Of a stretch of 64,000 bases of DNA, positions 29,642 through 45,328 are shown piece by piece. This DNA is from Comamonadaceae bacterium (GTDB lineage Bacteria; Pseudomonadota; Gammaproteobacteria; Burkholderiales; Burkholderiaceae_C). A model generated the notes under the pieces. The model saw nothing but the letters and a program-made list of their open reading frames with translations. It was not told the origin of the DNA and did no database searches. Every line of letters starts with the position of its first letter. Within the stretch, counting starts at the first letter, position 1. Location of the stretch: contig CANKBG010000012.1 of assembly GCA_947479935.1 (NCBI GenBank), positions 1 to 64,000 on the forward strand, read 5' to 3'. The position numbers were made by a program, and so were the translations under genes.

Positions 29642-29708
29642 TTTTCTTGGCATTTTTGGTGCGATGCAATATGCTCTCATTCCCGCGAAATATCTCTAGG
29701 AGTGCGCC

Positions 29709-34421
<4,713 letters not shown>

Positions 34422-34449
34422 AGCAAAAAAGAAATAACAAGGATTGATC

Positions 34450-35916
34450 ATGGGAAAAATCACTGGTTTCATGGAATTTGAGCGACTCGAAGAAGGCTAC
34501 AAGCCGGTTGACGAGCGCTTGAAAAATCACAAAGAATTCGTCCTTGTTTTGGACGACGCACAAGCCAAAGTTCAAGGCGCAAGATGCATGGACTGCGGCA
34601 CACCGTTTTGCAACAGCGGGTGCCCTGTTAACAACATCATTCCAGACTTCAACGAATTGGTTTTCCAAGGCGATTGGAAAAATGCCATCGAAGTGCTGCA
34701 CAGTACCAACAACTTCCCAGAATTCACGGGCCGCATTTGTCCCGCGCCTTGTGAAGCTGCATGCACCCTGAATGTGAACGACGATGCTGTGGGCATTAAG
34801 TCCATTGAGCACGCCATCATTGACCGTGCGTGGCAAGAGGGCTGGGTCCAACCCCGTCCTGCTGCGCACAAAACGGGCAAGAAAGTGGCCGTGGTGGGTT
34901 CAGGCCCCGCAGGCATGGCGGCGGCTCAGCAATTGGCACGCGCGGGTCACGATGTGACCTTGTTTGAAAAGAACGATCGCATCGGTGGTTTGTTGCGTTA
35001 TGGCATCCCTGATTTCAAAATGGAAAAGTCACACATCGACCGCCGTGCTGAACAGCTGGTGGCCGAAGGCGTGACCCTGAAGACCTGCGTGATGGTGGGG
35101 CAGCTGCCTGAAGGTTCCAAGGTCACCAACTGGTCGCAAGAAACCATCAGCCCCGAGCAACTCAAGAAAGAGTTCGACGCTGTGTTGCTCACCGGCGGTT
35201 CCGAGCAATCACGCGACTTGGCTGTGCCAGGCCGTGATTTGTCGGGCATTCACTTCGCTATGGAATTCTTGCCACAGCAAAACAAAGTGAACGCCGGCGA
35301 CAAACTCAAAGGCCAACTGCGCGCTGATGGTAAAAACGTCATCGTGATTGGTGGTGGCGACACCGGCAGCGATTGTGTGGGCACGTCCAACCGGCATGGC
35401 GCCAAGAGTGTCACGCAGTTTGAGGTGATGCCGCAACCGCCCGAAGAAGAAAATCGTCCCCTGACATGGCCTTACTGGCCCTTGAAGATGCGCACCAGCT
35501 CCAGCCATGAAGAAGGGTGCTCTCGAGAGTTTGCCATTTCCACCCAAGAGTTCATCGGCGAAAAAGGCAAAGTAACGGGTTTAAAAACCGTGGAAGTTGA
35601 GTTCAAAGACGGTAAATTGGTCAATGTGCCAGGCACCGAAAAAACCTACGAAGCCGATATGGTTTTGCTGGCCATGGGCTTTGTCAACCCCGTCGCAACT
35701 GTGCTGGACGCCTTTGGCGTGGACAAAGACAACCGGGGCAACGCCAAAGCCACGACGGAATTCACGGGGGGCTATGCCACCAATGTGGACAAGGTGTTTG
35801 CCGCTGGCGACATGCGTCGGGGTCAATCCTTGGTGGTTTGGGCCATTCGGGAGGGTCGTCAGGCTGCCCGGTCCATCGATGAATACTTAATGGGAACCAG
35901 CGACTTACCCCGCTAA
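34450..35916 (+). CDS. gltD: glutamate synthase small subunit
   Basis: [72 protein letters not shown]. Confidence 0.98.
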   Translation: MGKITGFMEFERLEEGYKPVDERLKNHKEFVLVLDDAQAKVQGARCMDCGTPFCNSGCPVNNIIPDFNELVFQGDWKNAIEVLHSTNNFPEFTGRICPAPCEAACTLNVNDDAVGIKSIEHAIIDRAWQEGWVQPRPAAHKTGKKVAVVGSGPAGMAAAQQLARAGHDVTLFEKNDRIGGLLRYGIPDFKMEKSHIDRRAEQLVAEGVTLKTCVMVGQLPEGSKVTNWSQETISPEQLKKEFDAVLLTGGSEQSRDLAVPGRDLSGIHFAMEFLPQQNKVNAGDKLKGQLRADGKNVIVIGGGDTGSDCVGTSNRHGAKSVTQFEVMPQPPEEENRPLTWPYWPLKMRTSSSHEEGCSREFAISTQEFIGEKGKVTGLKTVEVEFKDGKLVNVPGTEKTYEADMVLLAMGFVNPVATVLDAFGVDKDNRGNAKATTEFTGGYATNVDKVFAAGDMRRGQSLVVWAIREGRQAARSIDEYLMGTSDLPR

Positions 35917-35988
35917 AATGTCTGCAGACGGTCTGGCTTGTTCATCTTCAAAGGTTAAAAGCAGCTAGATCCGAACGCCTTACCCTCC

Positions 35989-36020
35989 AAAAGCCGGCGA
36001 ACACCGGCTTTTGTTTTTTT
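35989..36020 (+). terminator. rho-independent terminator after gltBD
   Basis: AAAAGCCGG-CGAACA-CCGGCTTTT-G-TTTTTTT. Confidence 0.9.
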
Positions 36021-36025
36021 CACAC

Positions 36026-36841
36026 ATGACATTACCCATCTCTCCACTGCTGGTTGAATTGAAAAACCTCAGCTTCGGCTATGGGGACCGCGTCATCCTG
36101 AACGATCTATCCTTTGGCATCCCGCGCGGCAAAGTCACAGCCCTGATGGGTGTATCGGGTGGCGGCAAAACCACCGTGCTGCGTCTCATTGGGGGGCAAT
36201 ACACGGCCCAGCAAGGGGCGTTGAATTTTGATGGTCAAGATGTGGGCCAGATGAACACTGAGCAACTCTATGCAGCCCGAAGACGCATGGGCATGTTGTT
36301 TCAATTTGGGGCTTTGTTTACCGACATGAATGTGTTTGACAACGTGGCCTTTCCACTCAGAGAACATACCCAAATGCCCGAGTCCATGGTGCGTGACATT
36401 GTGCTGATGAAGCTCGATGCTGTGGGCTTGCGCGGCGCTAGAAATTTAAAACCCTCTGAAATTTCGGGCGGTATGGGGCGGCGCGTCGCGTTGGCTCGCG
36501 CTATAGCACTCGATCCCGATCTCATGATGTACGACGAACCCTTTGCGGGTTTGGACCCTATTTCATTGGGCACCGCAGCGCGGCTCATCAGACGGTTGAA
36601 TGACAGCTTGGGCATTACCAGTGTGGTGGTTTCGCACGACGTCGATGAAACATTTCAAATTGCCGATCACGTGGTGATACTTGCCAACGGCAAAGTGGCC
36701 GCGCAAGGTACACCCGATGAGTTGCGAAAAACGACGGATCCCCTGATTCACCAGTTTGTGAATGGTCTGAGCGATGGACCCGTGCACTTTCATTACCCAG
36801 CAACTACTGTGGCTGAGGATTTTGGAGGGATTGCACAATGA
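36026..36841 (+). CDS. mlaF: phospholipid ABC transporter ATP-binding protein MlaF
   Basis: Walker A GVSGGGKTT, signature SGGMGRRVALARAIALDPDLMMYDEPFAGLDP; followed by mlaE and mlaD. Confidence 0.94.
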   Translation: MTLPISPLLVELKNLSFGYGDRVILNDLSFGIPRGKVTALMGVSGGGKTTVLRLIGGQYTAQQGALNFDGQDVGQMNTEQLYAARRRMGMLFQFGALFTDMNVFDNVAFPLREHTQMPESMVRDIVLMKLDAVGLRGARNLKPSEISGGMGRRVALARAIALDPDLMMYDEPFAGLDPISLGTAARLIRRLNDSLGITSVVVSHDVDETFQIADHVVILANGKVAAQGTPDELRKTTDPLIHQFVNGLSDGPVHFHYPATTVAEDFGGIAQ

Positions 36842-37620
36842 ACATGTTGCATCCAGCAGAGCTGGGATATGTCGCGCGCAAAACGCTGGCCGATTGGGGC
36901 TATGGCGCGCGTTTGTTTGCCCAACTTGCATGGTTGTCTGGCCCCTGCTTGAAAAGATTTGGCTTGGTCCGCGATCAAGTTCATTTCTTGGGTAATTATT
37001 CCTTGGCCATCATCACAGTCTCGGGCTTGTTCGTGGGTTTTGTTCTGGGTTTGCAAGGTTATTACACCTTGCAACGGTATGGTGCGGCAGATGCCTTGGG
37101 CTTGTTGGTAGCACTCAGCTTGGTTCGCGAACTTGGCCCTGTGGTGGCTGCCCTTTTGTTTGCTGGTCGGGCTGGTGCTTCCATTACCGCTGAAATTGGA
37201 CTGATGCGCGCCGGCGAACAATTGACGGCCTTAGAGATGATGGCGGTCGATCCTAAATTACGCGTATTGGCGCCACGTTTGTGGGGTGGCATCATTGCCT
37301 TGCCTCTTCTCACGGCCGTCTTCAGTGCCGTGGGTATTTTGGGCGGTTATGCCGTGGGTGTGTTGCTCATTGGTGTGGATTCCGGCGCATTTTGGAGTCA
37401 AATGCAAAGTGGCGTCGATGTCTTTAAAGATGTCGGCAATGGCATGTTGAAAAGCGTGGTGTTTGGCATTGCCGTGACGTTCATTGCGTTGTTGCAAGGG
37501 TATGTGGCCCAGCCCACTCCGGAGGGTGTGGCTTCTGCAACCACCCGCAGTGTGGTAATTTCTTCTTTGTCTGTTTTGGGCCTGGACTTCATCCTCACTG
37601 TGATGATGTTCAGTATTTAA
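36838..37620 (+). CDS. mlaE: phospholipid ABC transporter permease MlaE
   Basis: ELGPVVAALLFAGRAGASITAEIGLMRAGEQLTALEMMAVDP, a MlaE family hallmark. Confidence 0.95.
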   Translation: MNMLHPAELGYVARKTLADWGYGARLFAQLAWLSGPCLKRFGLVRDQVHFLGNYSLAIITVSGLFVGFVLGLQGYYTLQRYGAADALGLLVALSLVRELGPVVAALLFAGRAGASITAEIGLMRAGEQLTALEMMAVDPKLRVLAPRLWGGIIALPLLTAVFSAVGILGGYAVGVLLIGVDSGAFWSQMQSGVDVFKDVGNGMLKSVVFGIAVTFIALLQGYVAQPTPEGVASATTRSVVISSLSVLGLDFILTVMMFSI

Positions 37621-37630
37621 GGAGGACGTG

Positions 37631-38113
37631 ATGCAACGTTCAAAAAATGATGTGTGGGTGGGTTTGTTTGTTTTGATTGGCGTGACAGCTGTGCTTTTCT
37701 TGGCGCTCAAATCGGCCAACTTGTTGCAATTTAGCTGGGTCAAGGACTACACCGTCACAGCCAAATTTGACAACATTGGCGGTCTTAAAAAAGGCGCCGC
37801 TGTGAAGAGTGCGGGCGTGGTGGTGGGCCGAGTGGACAACATCCAATTCGATGATGAAAGTTTTCAAGCCAAGGTGAGTTTGGCTTTGCAAAATAAGTAT
37901 GCATTTCCCAAAGACAGTTCATTGAAAATCTTAACCAGTGGCTTGCTGGGGGAGCAGTATGTGGGCATTGTGGCGGGTGCCGACGAGAAAAACTTAGTCG
38001 CAGGCGACAACATTGGATCGACGCAATCTGCTGTGGTTTTAGAGAATTTGATCAGTCAATTTTTGTACAGCAAAGCGGCTGATCCCGCAGCGCCAGCAGC
38101 AGGAAATAAATAA
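37631..38113 (+). CDS. mlaD: MCE-domain substrate-binding protein MlaD
   Basis: NDVWVGLFVLIG..., FDNIGGLKKGAAVKSAGVVVGRVDNIQ, LLGEQYVGI. Confidence 0.94.
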   Translation: MQRSKNDVWVGLFVLIGVTAVLFLALKSANLLQFSWVKDYTVTAKFDNIGGLKKGAAVKSAGVVVGRVDNIQFDDESFQAKVSLALQNKYAFPKDSSLKILTSGLLGEQYVGIVAGADEKNLVAGDNIGSTQSAVVLENLISQFLYSKAADPAAPAAGNK

Positions 38114-38919
38114 TGAATTTGATCTGGCGCTCAAGTCGAACAGGCATTGTTCTGACGGCATTGGCAATTTTGCTATTGCAGGGGTGTGCATCATTAAAAG
38201 GCCCCGACCCCGCCGACCCGTTGGAGCCCTTGAACAGAAAAGTGACCGTGTTCAATGACTTGGCCGACGACGTGGTGCTCAGACCTGTGGCCGTTTTTTA
38301 TGGTGAAGTTTTACCTACCGTGGTTCGCAAAGGCATCAGCAACTTTTTCAGCAATCAAAGTGATGTGATGTCTTTCTTCAATAGTTTGGCGCAGTTGAAA
38401 TTAGAGGCTGCTTCTAAAAATGCCATGCGTGTCGGCATCAACACCACGCTCGGTATTGGCGGTGTCATTGATTGGGCCAGCGAATTTAAAATCGACAAGC
38501 ACAAGGAAGACTTTGGTCAAACCATGGCATTCTGGGGTGTCTCCTCGGGTCCTTACGTCGTGTTGCCTTTTTTTGGGCCTTCCACAGTTCGCGACAGTTT
38601 TGGCATGTATGTAGACGCCAAAACCGATATCAATCAGCAACTCAAGGACATTGGCGCACGCAACACCCTGACCATTTTGCGTCTGACCGACAAGCGTGAG
38701 CGCTATTTAAAACTGTCTGACGCCGTCAAACAGGCCTCCTTGGACCCCTACACTTTCACTCGCGATGCCTATTTGCAAAAGCGCTTGAATGATATTTACG
38801 ACGGTAACCCCCCCATGATGGATGACTTTGACGACTCGGACGAACCCGCCGCCATGGTGGCGCCTAACCAGCCTGGCCCCAAGGCGGTGCAGGACGCCAA
38901 GCCTGTGGCGCCGAAATAA
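38113..38919 (+). CDS. mlaA: outer-membrane lipoprotein MlaA (VacJ)
   Basis: Lipobox LLQGC; DPLEPLNRKVTVFNDLADD; EDFGQTMAFWGVSSGPYVVLPFFGPSTVRDSFG. Confidence 0.94.
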   Translation: MNLIWRSSRTGIVLTALAILLLQGCASLKGPDPADPLEPLNRKVTVFNDLADDVVLRPVAVFYGEVLPTVVRKGISNFFSNQSDVMSFFNSLAQLKLEAASKNAMRVGINTTLGIGGVIDWASEFKIDKHKEDFGQTMAFWGVSSGPYVVLPFFGPSTVRDSFGMYVDAKTDINQQLKDIGARNTLTILRLTDKRERYLKLSDAVKQASLDPYTFTRDAYLQKRLNDIYDGNPPMMDDFDDSDEPAAMVAPNQPGPKAVQDAKPVAPK

Positions 38920-39026
38920 TCCGGGGCCAATAACCTTGACACATTTCTGAAATGAGCTGGGTGCTTTAATCAACTTTTTCGAAGCTGACGCGTTAAAGAG
39001 CAATACGCTCTTTATGATATGGCCCT

Positions 39027-39665
39027 ATGAATCGTACTTTTTTCTCATTCTTTATCCGAATTTTTTTGGCGTTGGGTTTGTCAACAGGTGCTGGCTTTGC
39101 CTTTGCAGCCGACGAAGCGCCTGATGCGTTTGTCAAACGGATTTCAAACGAAACCTTGGACGCGGTTCGCTCAGACAAAAACATCAAGGGCGGCGACATT
39201 AACAAGATCATGCAATTGGTTGACAGCAAATTGATGCAGCATGTCAATTTCAGACGCATGACCGCATTGGCCACAGGACCTGGCTGGCGCAAAGCCACGC
39301 CAGAACAGCAAGACCGTTTGCAAGAAGAGTTCAAGCTCTTGCTCATCCGTACCTACTCTGGCGCCTTGAGTCAAATCAACGATCAGGTGATTGAGGTGAA
39401 GCCATTGCGGGGTGCCACCGATGACAAAAATTTGGTCGTTCAAACCGAAGTCAGGGGGAGGGGTGAGCCCATTCAGCTGGACTATCGCCTTGAAAAAACG
39501 CCGGGTGAGGGTGCTGGTTGGAAAATTTTTGACCTCAATGTTCTGGGCATTTGGCTGGTTGAAAACTACCGCTCCCAGTTTTCCAAAGAAATCAATGCGG
39601 GTGGCATGGATGGCTTGATCAAAAGCTTGTCTGATCGCAACAAATCAAACGCCAAAAAAGCCTAA
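39027..39665 (+). CDS. mlaC: phospholipid-binding protein MlaC
   Basis: HVNFRRMTALATGPGWRKATPEQQDRLQEEFKLLLIRTYSGAL; signal peptide. Confidence 0.93.
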   Translation: MNRTFFSFFIRIFLALGLSTGAGFAFAADEAPDAFVKRISNETLDAVRSDKNIKGGDINKIMQLVDSKLMQHVNFRRMTALATGPGWRKATPEQQDRLQEEFKLLLIRTYSGALSQINDQVIEVKPLRGATDDKNLVVQTEVRGRGEPIQLDYRLEKTPGEGAGWKIFDLNVLGIWLVENYRSQFSKEINAGGMDGLIKSLSDRNKSNAKKA

Positions 39666-39681
39666 CGGCACCTCACTTCTG

Positions 39682-39966
39682 ATGCCAACCGAGCTCTTAA
39701 CCCTTCCCGCTGACTTGCGTCATAGCAATGCGGCGTTTTGCCTGTCGAAGTTGGAAGCACAAATTCGAAACAGCCCCGATGCAGAAGTCGAAATTCAGGC
39801 CGGCAACCTGTCTGATTTCGACTCCTCGGCTTTGGCGGTGCTTTTGGGCTGCCGCCGACAAGCTGAAAGTTTGTCAAAAACCTTGAAATTCAAACATTTC
39901 CCGACCAAATTGCGTGAATTGGCCATGCTTTATGGCGTCTCTGAGCTCTTGGTCGAAAGCGCATAG
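39682..39966 (+). CDS. mlaB: STAS-domain protein MlaB
   Basis: Small STAS-like protein (LSDFDSSALAVLLGCRRQAE) at the MlaB position. Confidence 0.85.
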   Translation: MPTELLTLPADLRHSNAAFCLSKLEAQIRNSPDAEVEIQAGNLSDFDSSALAVLLGCRRQAESLSKTLKFKHFPTKLRELAMLYGVSELLVESA

Positions 39967-39984
39967 CCGTAAAATAGAGGGCTC

Positions 39985-40902
39985 ATGCCCGCCATCTCTT
40001 TTCAATCCATTTCCAAAACATACCCTGCCAAAAATGCTGGCAGCCAGCCTTTCAAGGCGCTCAACGATGTCAGTTTTGACATTGCTGAAGGGGAGTTCTT
40101 TGGCTTGCTGGGGCCAAACGGCGCCGGTAAAACCACACTCATCAGCATTTTGGCTGGTTTAACAAAAGCCACCGAAGGCCGTGTCATGGTGCACGGCCAT
40201 GACGTTCAAAAGGATTACGCCCAAACGCGGCGCATGCTAGGCGTGGTGCCGCAAGAGTTGGTGTTTGATCCATTTTTCTCAGTGCGCGAGGCCTTGCGCT
40301 TTCAGTCCGGCTATTTTGGCGTCAAGAAAAATGACGATTGGATAGACGAGTTGCTGTCGCACTTAGGGCTGTCAGACAAAGCCGATGCCAACATGCGACA
40401 ACTCTCCGGTGGCATGAAGCGCCGAGTGTTGGTGGCGCAAGCTTTGGTGCACAAGCCGCGCGTCATTGTGCTCGATGAGCCCACAGCTGGGGTGGATGTT
40501 GAACTGCGTCAAACTCTCTGGCAATTCATAGCCAAGCTCAATCGCGATGGCCATACCGTTTTGCTCACGACGCATTACCTTGAAGAAGCAGAAGCCTTGT
40601 GCAGCCGTTTGGCCATGCTCAAGCAAGGCCGTGTGTTGGCGCTGGCCAGCACTTCTGAATTGTTAAAGTCTGCCTCAAGCAATGTATTGCGCTTCAAATT
40701 GGATGGTCAATTGCCCACTGAATTGGCCTCTAAAGCGCGCATTACAGGCCGCATTGTGCAATTCCCAGCGCATAACGCGGTAGAGATTGAGACCTACTTA
40801 GCCGCCGTGCGGCAAGCGGGCCTGATTGCGGAAGACGTTGAAATTCGAAAAGCCGATTTAGAAGATGTGTTTTTAGATGTGATGGCTGAGGGCAAATCAT
40901 GA
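39985..40902 (+). CDS. ABC transporter ATP-binding protein (YadG-like)
   Basis: GLLGPNGAGKTTLISILAGL, LSGGMKRRVLVAQALVHKPRVIVLDEPTAGVD. Confidence 0.93.
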   Translation: MPAISFQSISKTYPAKNAGSQPFKALNDVSFDIAEGEFFGLLGPNGAGKTTLISILAGLTKATEGRVMVHGHDVQKDYAQTRRMLGVVPQELVFDPFFSVREALRFQSGYFGVKKNDDWIDELLSHLGLSDKADANMRQLSGGMKRRVLVAQALVHKPRVIVLDEPTAGVDVELRQTLWQFIAKLNRDGHTVLLTTHYLEEAEALCSRLAMLKQGRVLALASTSELLKSASSNVLRFKLDGQLPTELASKARITGRIVQFPAHNAVEIETYLAAVRQAGLIAEDVEIRKADLEDVFLDVMAEGKS

Positions 40903-41654
40903 GCGGTTGGCGCATGTTGTTGTACAAAGAAGTGTTGCGCTTTTGGAAAGTTGCTTTCCAGACCATCGCAGCGCCAGTGCTCACCTCGGTGTTGTACCTG
41001 ATGATTTTTGGCCACGTATTGGAAGACCACGTGAAGGTCTACGACAAAGTAGCTTACACAGCCTTTTTATTGCCCGGTCTCATCATGATGAGTGTTTTGC
41101 AAAATGCGTTTGCCAACAGTTCTTCCAGCTTGGTGCAAAGCAAAATCATGGGCAACATTGTCTTTTTGTTGCTCACCCCTTTGTCGCATTGGCACTGGTT
41201 TGTGGCCTATGTTGGCTCTTCCATGCTGCGTGGTTTGGCGGTTGGATTTGGCGTGTTTGCAGTGACTGTTTGGTTTGCACCACTTCAATACCATTATCCA
41301 ATATGGATTTTGGTGTTTGCTTTTCTAGGTGCTGCATTGCTGGGGACCTTAGGTTTGGTGGCAGGCTTGTGGTCTGAGAAATTTGACCAAATGGCCGCAT
41401 TTCAAAGCTTTGTGATCATGCCCATGACGTTTTTGTCGGGCGTGTTTTATTCCATCCACTCGTTGCCTCCTTTTTGGCAAAGTCTGAGCCATTTGAATCC
41501 TTTCTTTTACATGATTGACGGTTTTAGATACGGGTTCTTTGGCCAGAGCGATCTGTCGCCGTGGATCAGTTTGACGGTGGTCTCTACGGCTTTGTTGGCT
41601 GTGGGTACTTTGGCAATTCAGTTGCTAAAGTCGGGCTACAAAATCAGAGGCTAA
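40899..41654 (+). CDS. ABC-2 type transporter permease (YadH-like)
   Basis: Six-TM ABC-2 permease; ATGA overlap with the ATPase. Confidence 0.92.
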   Translation: MSGWRMLLYKEVLRFWKVAFQTIAAPVLTSVLYLMIFGHVLEDHVKVYDKVAYTAFLLPGLIMMSVLQNAFANSSSSLVQSKIMGNIVFLLLTPLSHWHWFVAYVGSSMLRGLAVGFGVFAVTVWFAPLQYHYPIWILVFAFLGAALLGTLGLVAGLWSEKFDQMAAFQSFVIMPMTFLSGVFYSIHSLPPFWQSLSHLNPFFYMIDGFRYGFFGQSDLSPWISLTVVSTALLAVGTLAIQLLKSGYKIRG

Positions 41655-41680
41655 TTCGAATCACCTGGCACCTTTCCAAA

Positions 41681-41923
41681 ATGACAGCAGAACAAATTCA
41701 AACAATGATTGCCGCAGGCTTGGCTTGTCAACACCTTGAGGTGAGTGGCGATGGCCGCCACTGGCAGGCTGTGGTGGTCTCAACGCAATTTGAAGGCTTG
41801 CGCCTGATTACGCGGCATCAAAAGGTCTACGCCACCTTGGGCAACAAAATGCAAAACGACGAGGTACACGCCTTGTCCATGAAAACTTTCACGCCTGCTG
41901 AATGGGAAAAGACACAAGCTTAA
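41681..41923 (+). CDS. BolA family protein (IbaG-like)
   Basis: MTAEQIQTMIAAGLACQHLEVSGDGRHWQAVVVS..LGNKMQNDEVHALSMKTFTPAEW, upstream of murA. Confidence 0.92.
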   Translation: MTAEQIQTMIAAGLACQHLEVSGDGRHWQAVVVSTQFEGLRLITRHQKVYATLGNKMQNDEVHALSMKTFTPAEWEKTQA

Positions 41924-41971
41924 ACACAAGCTGCCATCTGGCCCAATTTCAGCAACACAACACATTACAAA

Positions 41972-43255
41972 ATGGACAAACTTATCATTCGCGGCGGCCA
42001 TACTTTGAATGGCGAAATTGAAATTTCAGGCGCAAAAAATGCAGCCCTGCCCGAACTTTGTGCCGCCTTGCTAACCCATCAACCCGTGGTTTTGCGCAAC
42101 GTGCCCAAATTGCAAGACGTCAACACCATGCTCAAACTCATCCGCAATATGGGTGTGACTTGCTTGCGTGAAGAAGACGGCACAGTGCGCTTAGATGCTA
42201 GCGCCTTGAACAACCCGGAAGCACCTTACGAAATGGTGAAAACCATGCGCGCTTCAGTGCTGGCCTTAGGCCCCTTGTTGGCTCGATTTGGCAAGGCCCG
42301 AGTTTCTTTGCCAGGCGGATGCGCCATTGGCTCGCGTCCTGTCGATCAACACATCAAAGGCTTGCAGTCCATGGGGGCAAAAATATCGGTTGCCCATGGT
42401 TACATGGAAGCCAGTTTGGCGAATGGCCGAACTCGTTTGAAAGGCGCGCGCATCGCAACCGACATGGTCACCGTCACGGGCACAGAAAATTTTTTGATGG
42501 CGGCGGCTTTGGCTGAAGGTGAAACGATTCTGGAAAATGCGGCGCAAGAACCTGAAATTCCAGACTTGGCTGAAATGCTCATTCGCATGGGCGCCAAAAT
42601 TCAAGGACACGGCACCAGTCGAATTCACATTCAGGGCGTTGAAAAATTAAGTGGTTGTGATCATGCAGTCGTGGCCGATCGAATTGAGGCCGGTACGTTT
42701 TTATGCGCAGTGGCCGCCACCGGTGGCGATGTTGTTTTGAAACACGCGCGAGGCGATCATCTCGATGCCGTCATTGAAAAGCTCCGTGATGCAGGTGCAG
42801 ACATTGAAGTCGGAGAGGGTTTTGTGCGCGTTAAAGCCACGGGACGCTTAAAGGCGCAGAGCTTTAGAACCACCGAATACCCAGGTTTCCCCACCGATAT
42901 GCAGGCGCAGTTCATGGCTTTGAATTGCATTGCGGAAGGCACCAGCAAAGTCACTGAAACCATTTTTGAAAACCGCTTCATGCACGTAAATGAGCTGGTT
43001 CGATTGGGTGCCAATATTCAGATTGACGGTAAAGTGTCCGTGGTTCAAGGCGTCGCTCAGTTGTCGGGTGCAACCGTCATGGCGACTGACTTGAGAGCTT
43101 CAGCCAGCTTGGTCATTGCAGGCTTGGTGGCTGAGGGCGACACCATCGTAGACCGCATCTATCACTTAGACCGAGGCTACGATCGCATGGAAGCGAAGTT
43201 GCGACAGGTGGGCGCGCAAATTGAACGTACAAAGTCATCACAGGAACTGACATGA
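41972..43255 (+). CDS. murA: UDP-N-acetylglucosamine 1-carboxyvinyltransferase
   Basis: [53 protein letters not shown]. Confidence 0.98.
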   Translation: MDKLIIRGGHTLNGEIEISGAKNAALPELCAALLTHQPVVLRNVPKLQDVNTMLKLIRNMGVTCLREEDGTVRLDASALNNPEAPYEMVKTMRASVLALGPLLARFGKARVSLPGGCAIGSRPVDQHIKGLQSMGAKISVAHGYMEASLANGRTRLKGARIATDMVTVTGTENFLMAAALAEGETILENAAQEPEIPDLAEMLIRMGAKIQGHGTSRIHIQGVEKLSGCDHAVVADRIEAGTFLCAVAATGGDVVLKHARGDHLDAVIEKLRDAGADIEVGEGFVRVKATGRLKAQSFRTTEYPGFPTDMQAQFMALNCIAEGTSKVTETIFENRFMHVNELVRLGANIQIDGKVSVVQGVAQLSGATVMATDLRASASLVIAGLVAEGDTIVDRIYHLDRGYDRMEAKLRQVGAQIERTKSSQELT

Positions 43256-43908
43256 TCACCTTGGCCTTGTCCAAAGGACGAATTTTTGATGAAACCTTGC
43301 CGCTCTTGAAAGCGGCAGGCATTGAGGTGCTGGAAGATCCAGAAACTTCTCGCAAACTCATTCTGCCTACCAACCAAGCAGGTGTGCGCGTGGTGCTTGT
43401 CCGTGCCACCGATGTTCCAACCTATGTCGAATATGGTGGGGCAGATTTAGGTGTCACAGGCAAAGACACCCTCATTGAACATGGTGGCCAGGGCCTTTAT
43501 CAACCCCTGGATTTGCAAATTGCCAAGTGCCGTATGAGTGTGGCGGTTCGTGCTGACTTCGATTACGCGACGGCCGTTCGTTCGGGCTCACGTTTGAAAG
43601 TGGCGACAAAGTACACCAGCATTGCGCGCGAGTTTTTTGCGCAAAAAGGTGTGCACGTTGATCTGATCAAACTCTACGGCAGCATGGAGTTGGCGCCACT
43701 CACAGGTCTGGCCGATGCCATTGTGGACTTGGTGTCCACCGGCAGTACTTTAAAAGCCAATCACCTGATTGAGGTCGAGCGCATCATGGACATCAGTGCA
43801 CGTTTGGTGGTCAATCAAGCCTCGCTCAAGTTGAAGCAAGAGCCCATTCGCGCAATCATTGACGCTTTTTCAGCGGCTGTGGCAGCTGGACAAAAAGCGA
43901 AAATCTAA
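43252..43908 (+). CDS. hisG: ATP phosphoribosyltransferase (short form)
   Basis: [44 protein letters not shown]. Confidence 0.96.
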   Translation: MITLALSKGRIFDETLPLLKAAGIEVLEDPETSRKLILPTNQAGVRVVLVRATDVPTYVEYGGADLGVTGKDTLIEHGGQGLYQPLDLQIAKCRMSVAVRADFDYATAVRSGSRLKVATKYTSIAREFFAQKGVHVDLIKLYGSMELAPLTGLADAIVDLVSTGSTLKANHLIEVERIMDISARLVVNQASLKLKQEPIRAIIDAFSAAVAAGQKAKI

Positions 43909-43981
43909 GCCCCGCTTTGAATCCCTGTCTAAACCCCCACCTTCATTGAAGTCGTTCTTTAGAAACAATCAAGATAAAGCC

Positions 43982-45328
43982 ATGACCCCGCTTGTTGCAA
44001 AAGCTCTGCGTTTGAAAACCACGGACTCCGATTTTGAATCGGCGTTTCAAAAGCGCCTGCATTGGTCAGCACAAACCGATGCCGACATTGAGACGCGTGT
44101 GGCCGATATTTTGTTGGATGTCCAAATGAGGGGCGATGCTGCAGTGCTCGAATACACGCATCGCTTTGATGGCCTCAAAGCGCTTGACATGCAACAACTC
44201 GTTCTGACACAAGACGAGCTCAAAGCGGCCTTTGACAGTTTGCCAGCCGTTCAAAAAGAGGCCTTGTTGGCGGCTGCAAAACGGGTGCGCAGTTATCACG
44301 AAGCGCAGAAAAAAGCATCGGGTGAAAGCTGGTCTTACAAAGACGAAGACGGCACCTTGCTGGGTCAAAAAGTCACGCCTCTGGACCGTGTGGGCATTTA
44401 TGTACCGGGCGGCAAAGCGGCATATCCTTCTTCTGTTTTGATGAATGCCATACCTGCGCATGTGGCGGGTGTGGCAGAAATCATCATGGTGGTACCCACC
44501 CCTCAAGGGGTGAAGAATCCTTTGGTGTTGGCGGCCGCCTATGTGGCGGGTGTGTCGCGCGCGTTCACCATTGGCGGTGCACAGGCCGTGGCCGCCTTGG
44601 CTTATGGCACTCAAACTGTGCCAAAGGTCGACAAAATTACGGGGCCCGGCAACGCCTATGTGGCCAGCGCCAAGAAGCGTGTGTTCGGCACAGTAGGCAT
44701 TGACATGATTGCAGGCCCGTCCGAAATTTTGGTGTTGGCCGACGGCACGACGCCACCTGAGTGGGTGGCCATGGATTTGTTTTCGCAAGCCGAGCACGAT
44801 GAGTTGGCACAAAGTATTTTGCTTTGTCCCGATGCCGCCTACATTGAAAAAGTGCAGGCAGCGATTGATTTGTTGCTACCTACTTTGCCGCGCGCAGAGA
44901 TCATTGCCAAGTCCATGAACGATCGCGGCGCGCTCATTGAAACGCGCAGCATGCAAGAAGCTTGCGACATCAGCAATCGAATTGCGCCCGAGCACTTGGA
45001 AGTGTCCAGTCGCAATCCGCATGAGTGGGAGCCTTTGCTGAAACATGCAGGTGCCATTTTCTTGGGCGCATTCACCAGTGAATCTTTGGGCGATTATTGT
45101 GCTGGCCCTAACCATGTGCTGCCCACCAGCGGTACGGCGCGGTTTTCATCGCCCTTGGGTGTTTACGATTTTCAAAAGCGATCTAGCCTCATTGAAGTCA
45201 GTGAGAAGGGCGCCCAAAGCCTTGGCAAAATTGCTGCTGAATTGGCTTACGGCGAAGGCTTGCAAGCCCACGCCCGTGCGGCCGAGTTGCGATTGAACCC
45301 CGTGCCACCCCAACGAGAGACACCATGA
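43982..45328 (+). CDS. hisD: histidinol dehydrogenase
   Basis: [65 protein letters not shown]. Confidence 0.97.
   Translation: MTPLVAKALRLKTTDSDFESAFQKRLHWSAQTDADIETRVADILLDVQMRGDAAVLEYTHRFDGLKALDMQQLVLTQDELKAAFDSLPAVQKEALLAAAKRVRSYHEAQKKASGESWSYKDEDGTLLGQKVTPLDRVGIYVPGGKAAYPSSVLMNAIPAHVAGVAEIIMVVPTPQGVKNPLVLAAAYVAGVSRAFTIGGAQAVAALAYGTQTVPKVDKITGPGNAYVASAKKRVFGTVGIDMIAGPSEILVLADGTTPPEWVAMDLFSQAEHDELAQSILLCPDAAYIEKVQAAIDLLLPTLPRAEIIAKSMNDRGALIETRSMQEACDISNRIAPEHLEVSSRNPHEWEPLLKHAGAIFLGAFTSESLGDYCAGPNHVLPTSGTARFSSPLGVYDFQKRSSLIEVSEKGAQSLGKIAAELAYGEGLQAHARAAELRLNPVPPQRETP

Noticed and set aside
35920-35929. GTCTGCAGAC perfect 10-bp palindrome after gltD
   Set aside because: Too short to support a function without conservation data.
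44066-44812. 248-aa antisense ORF opposite hisD
   Set aside because: Shadow ORF; composition reflects the reverse complement of hisD codons.
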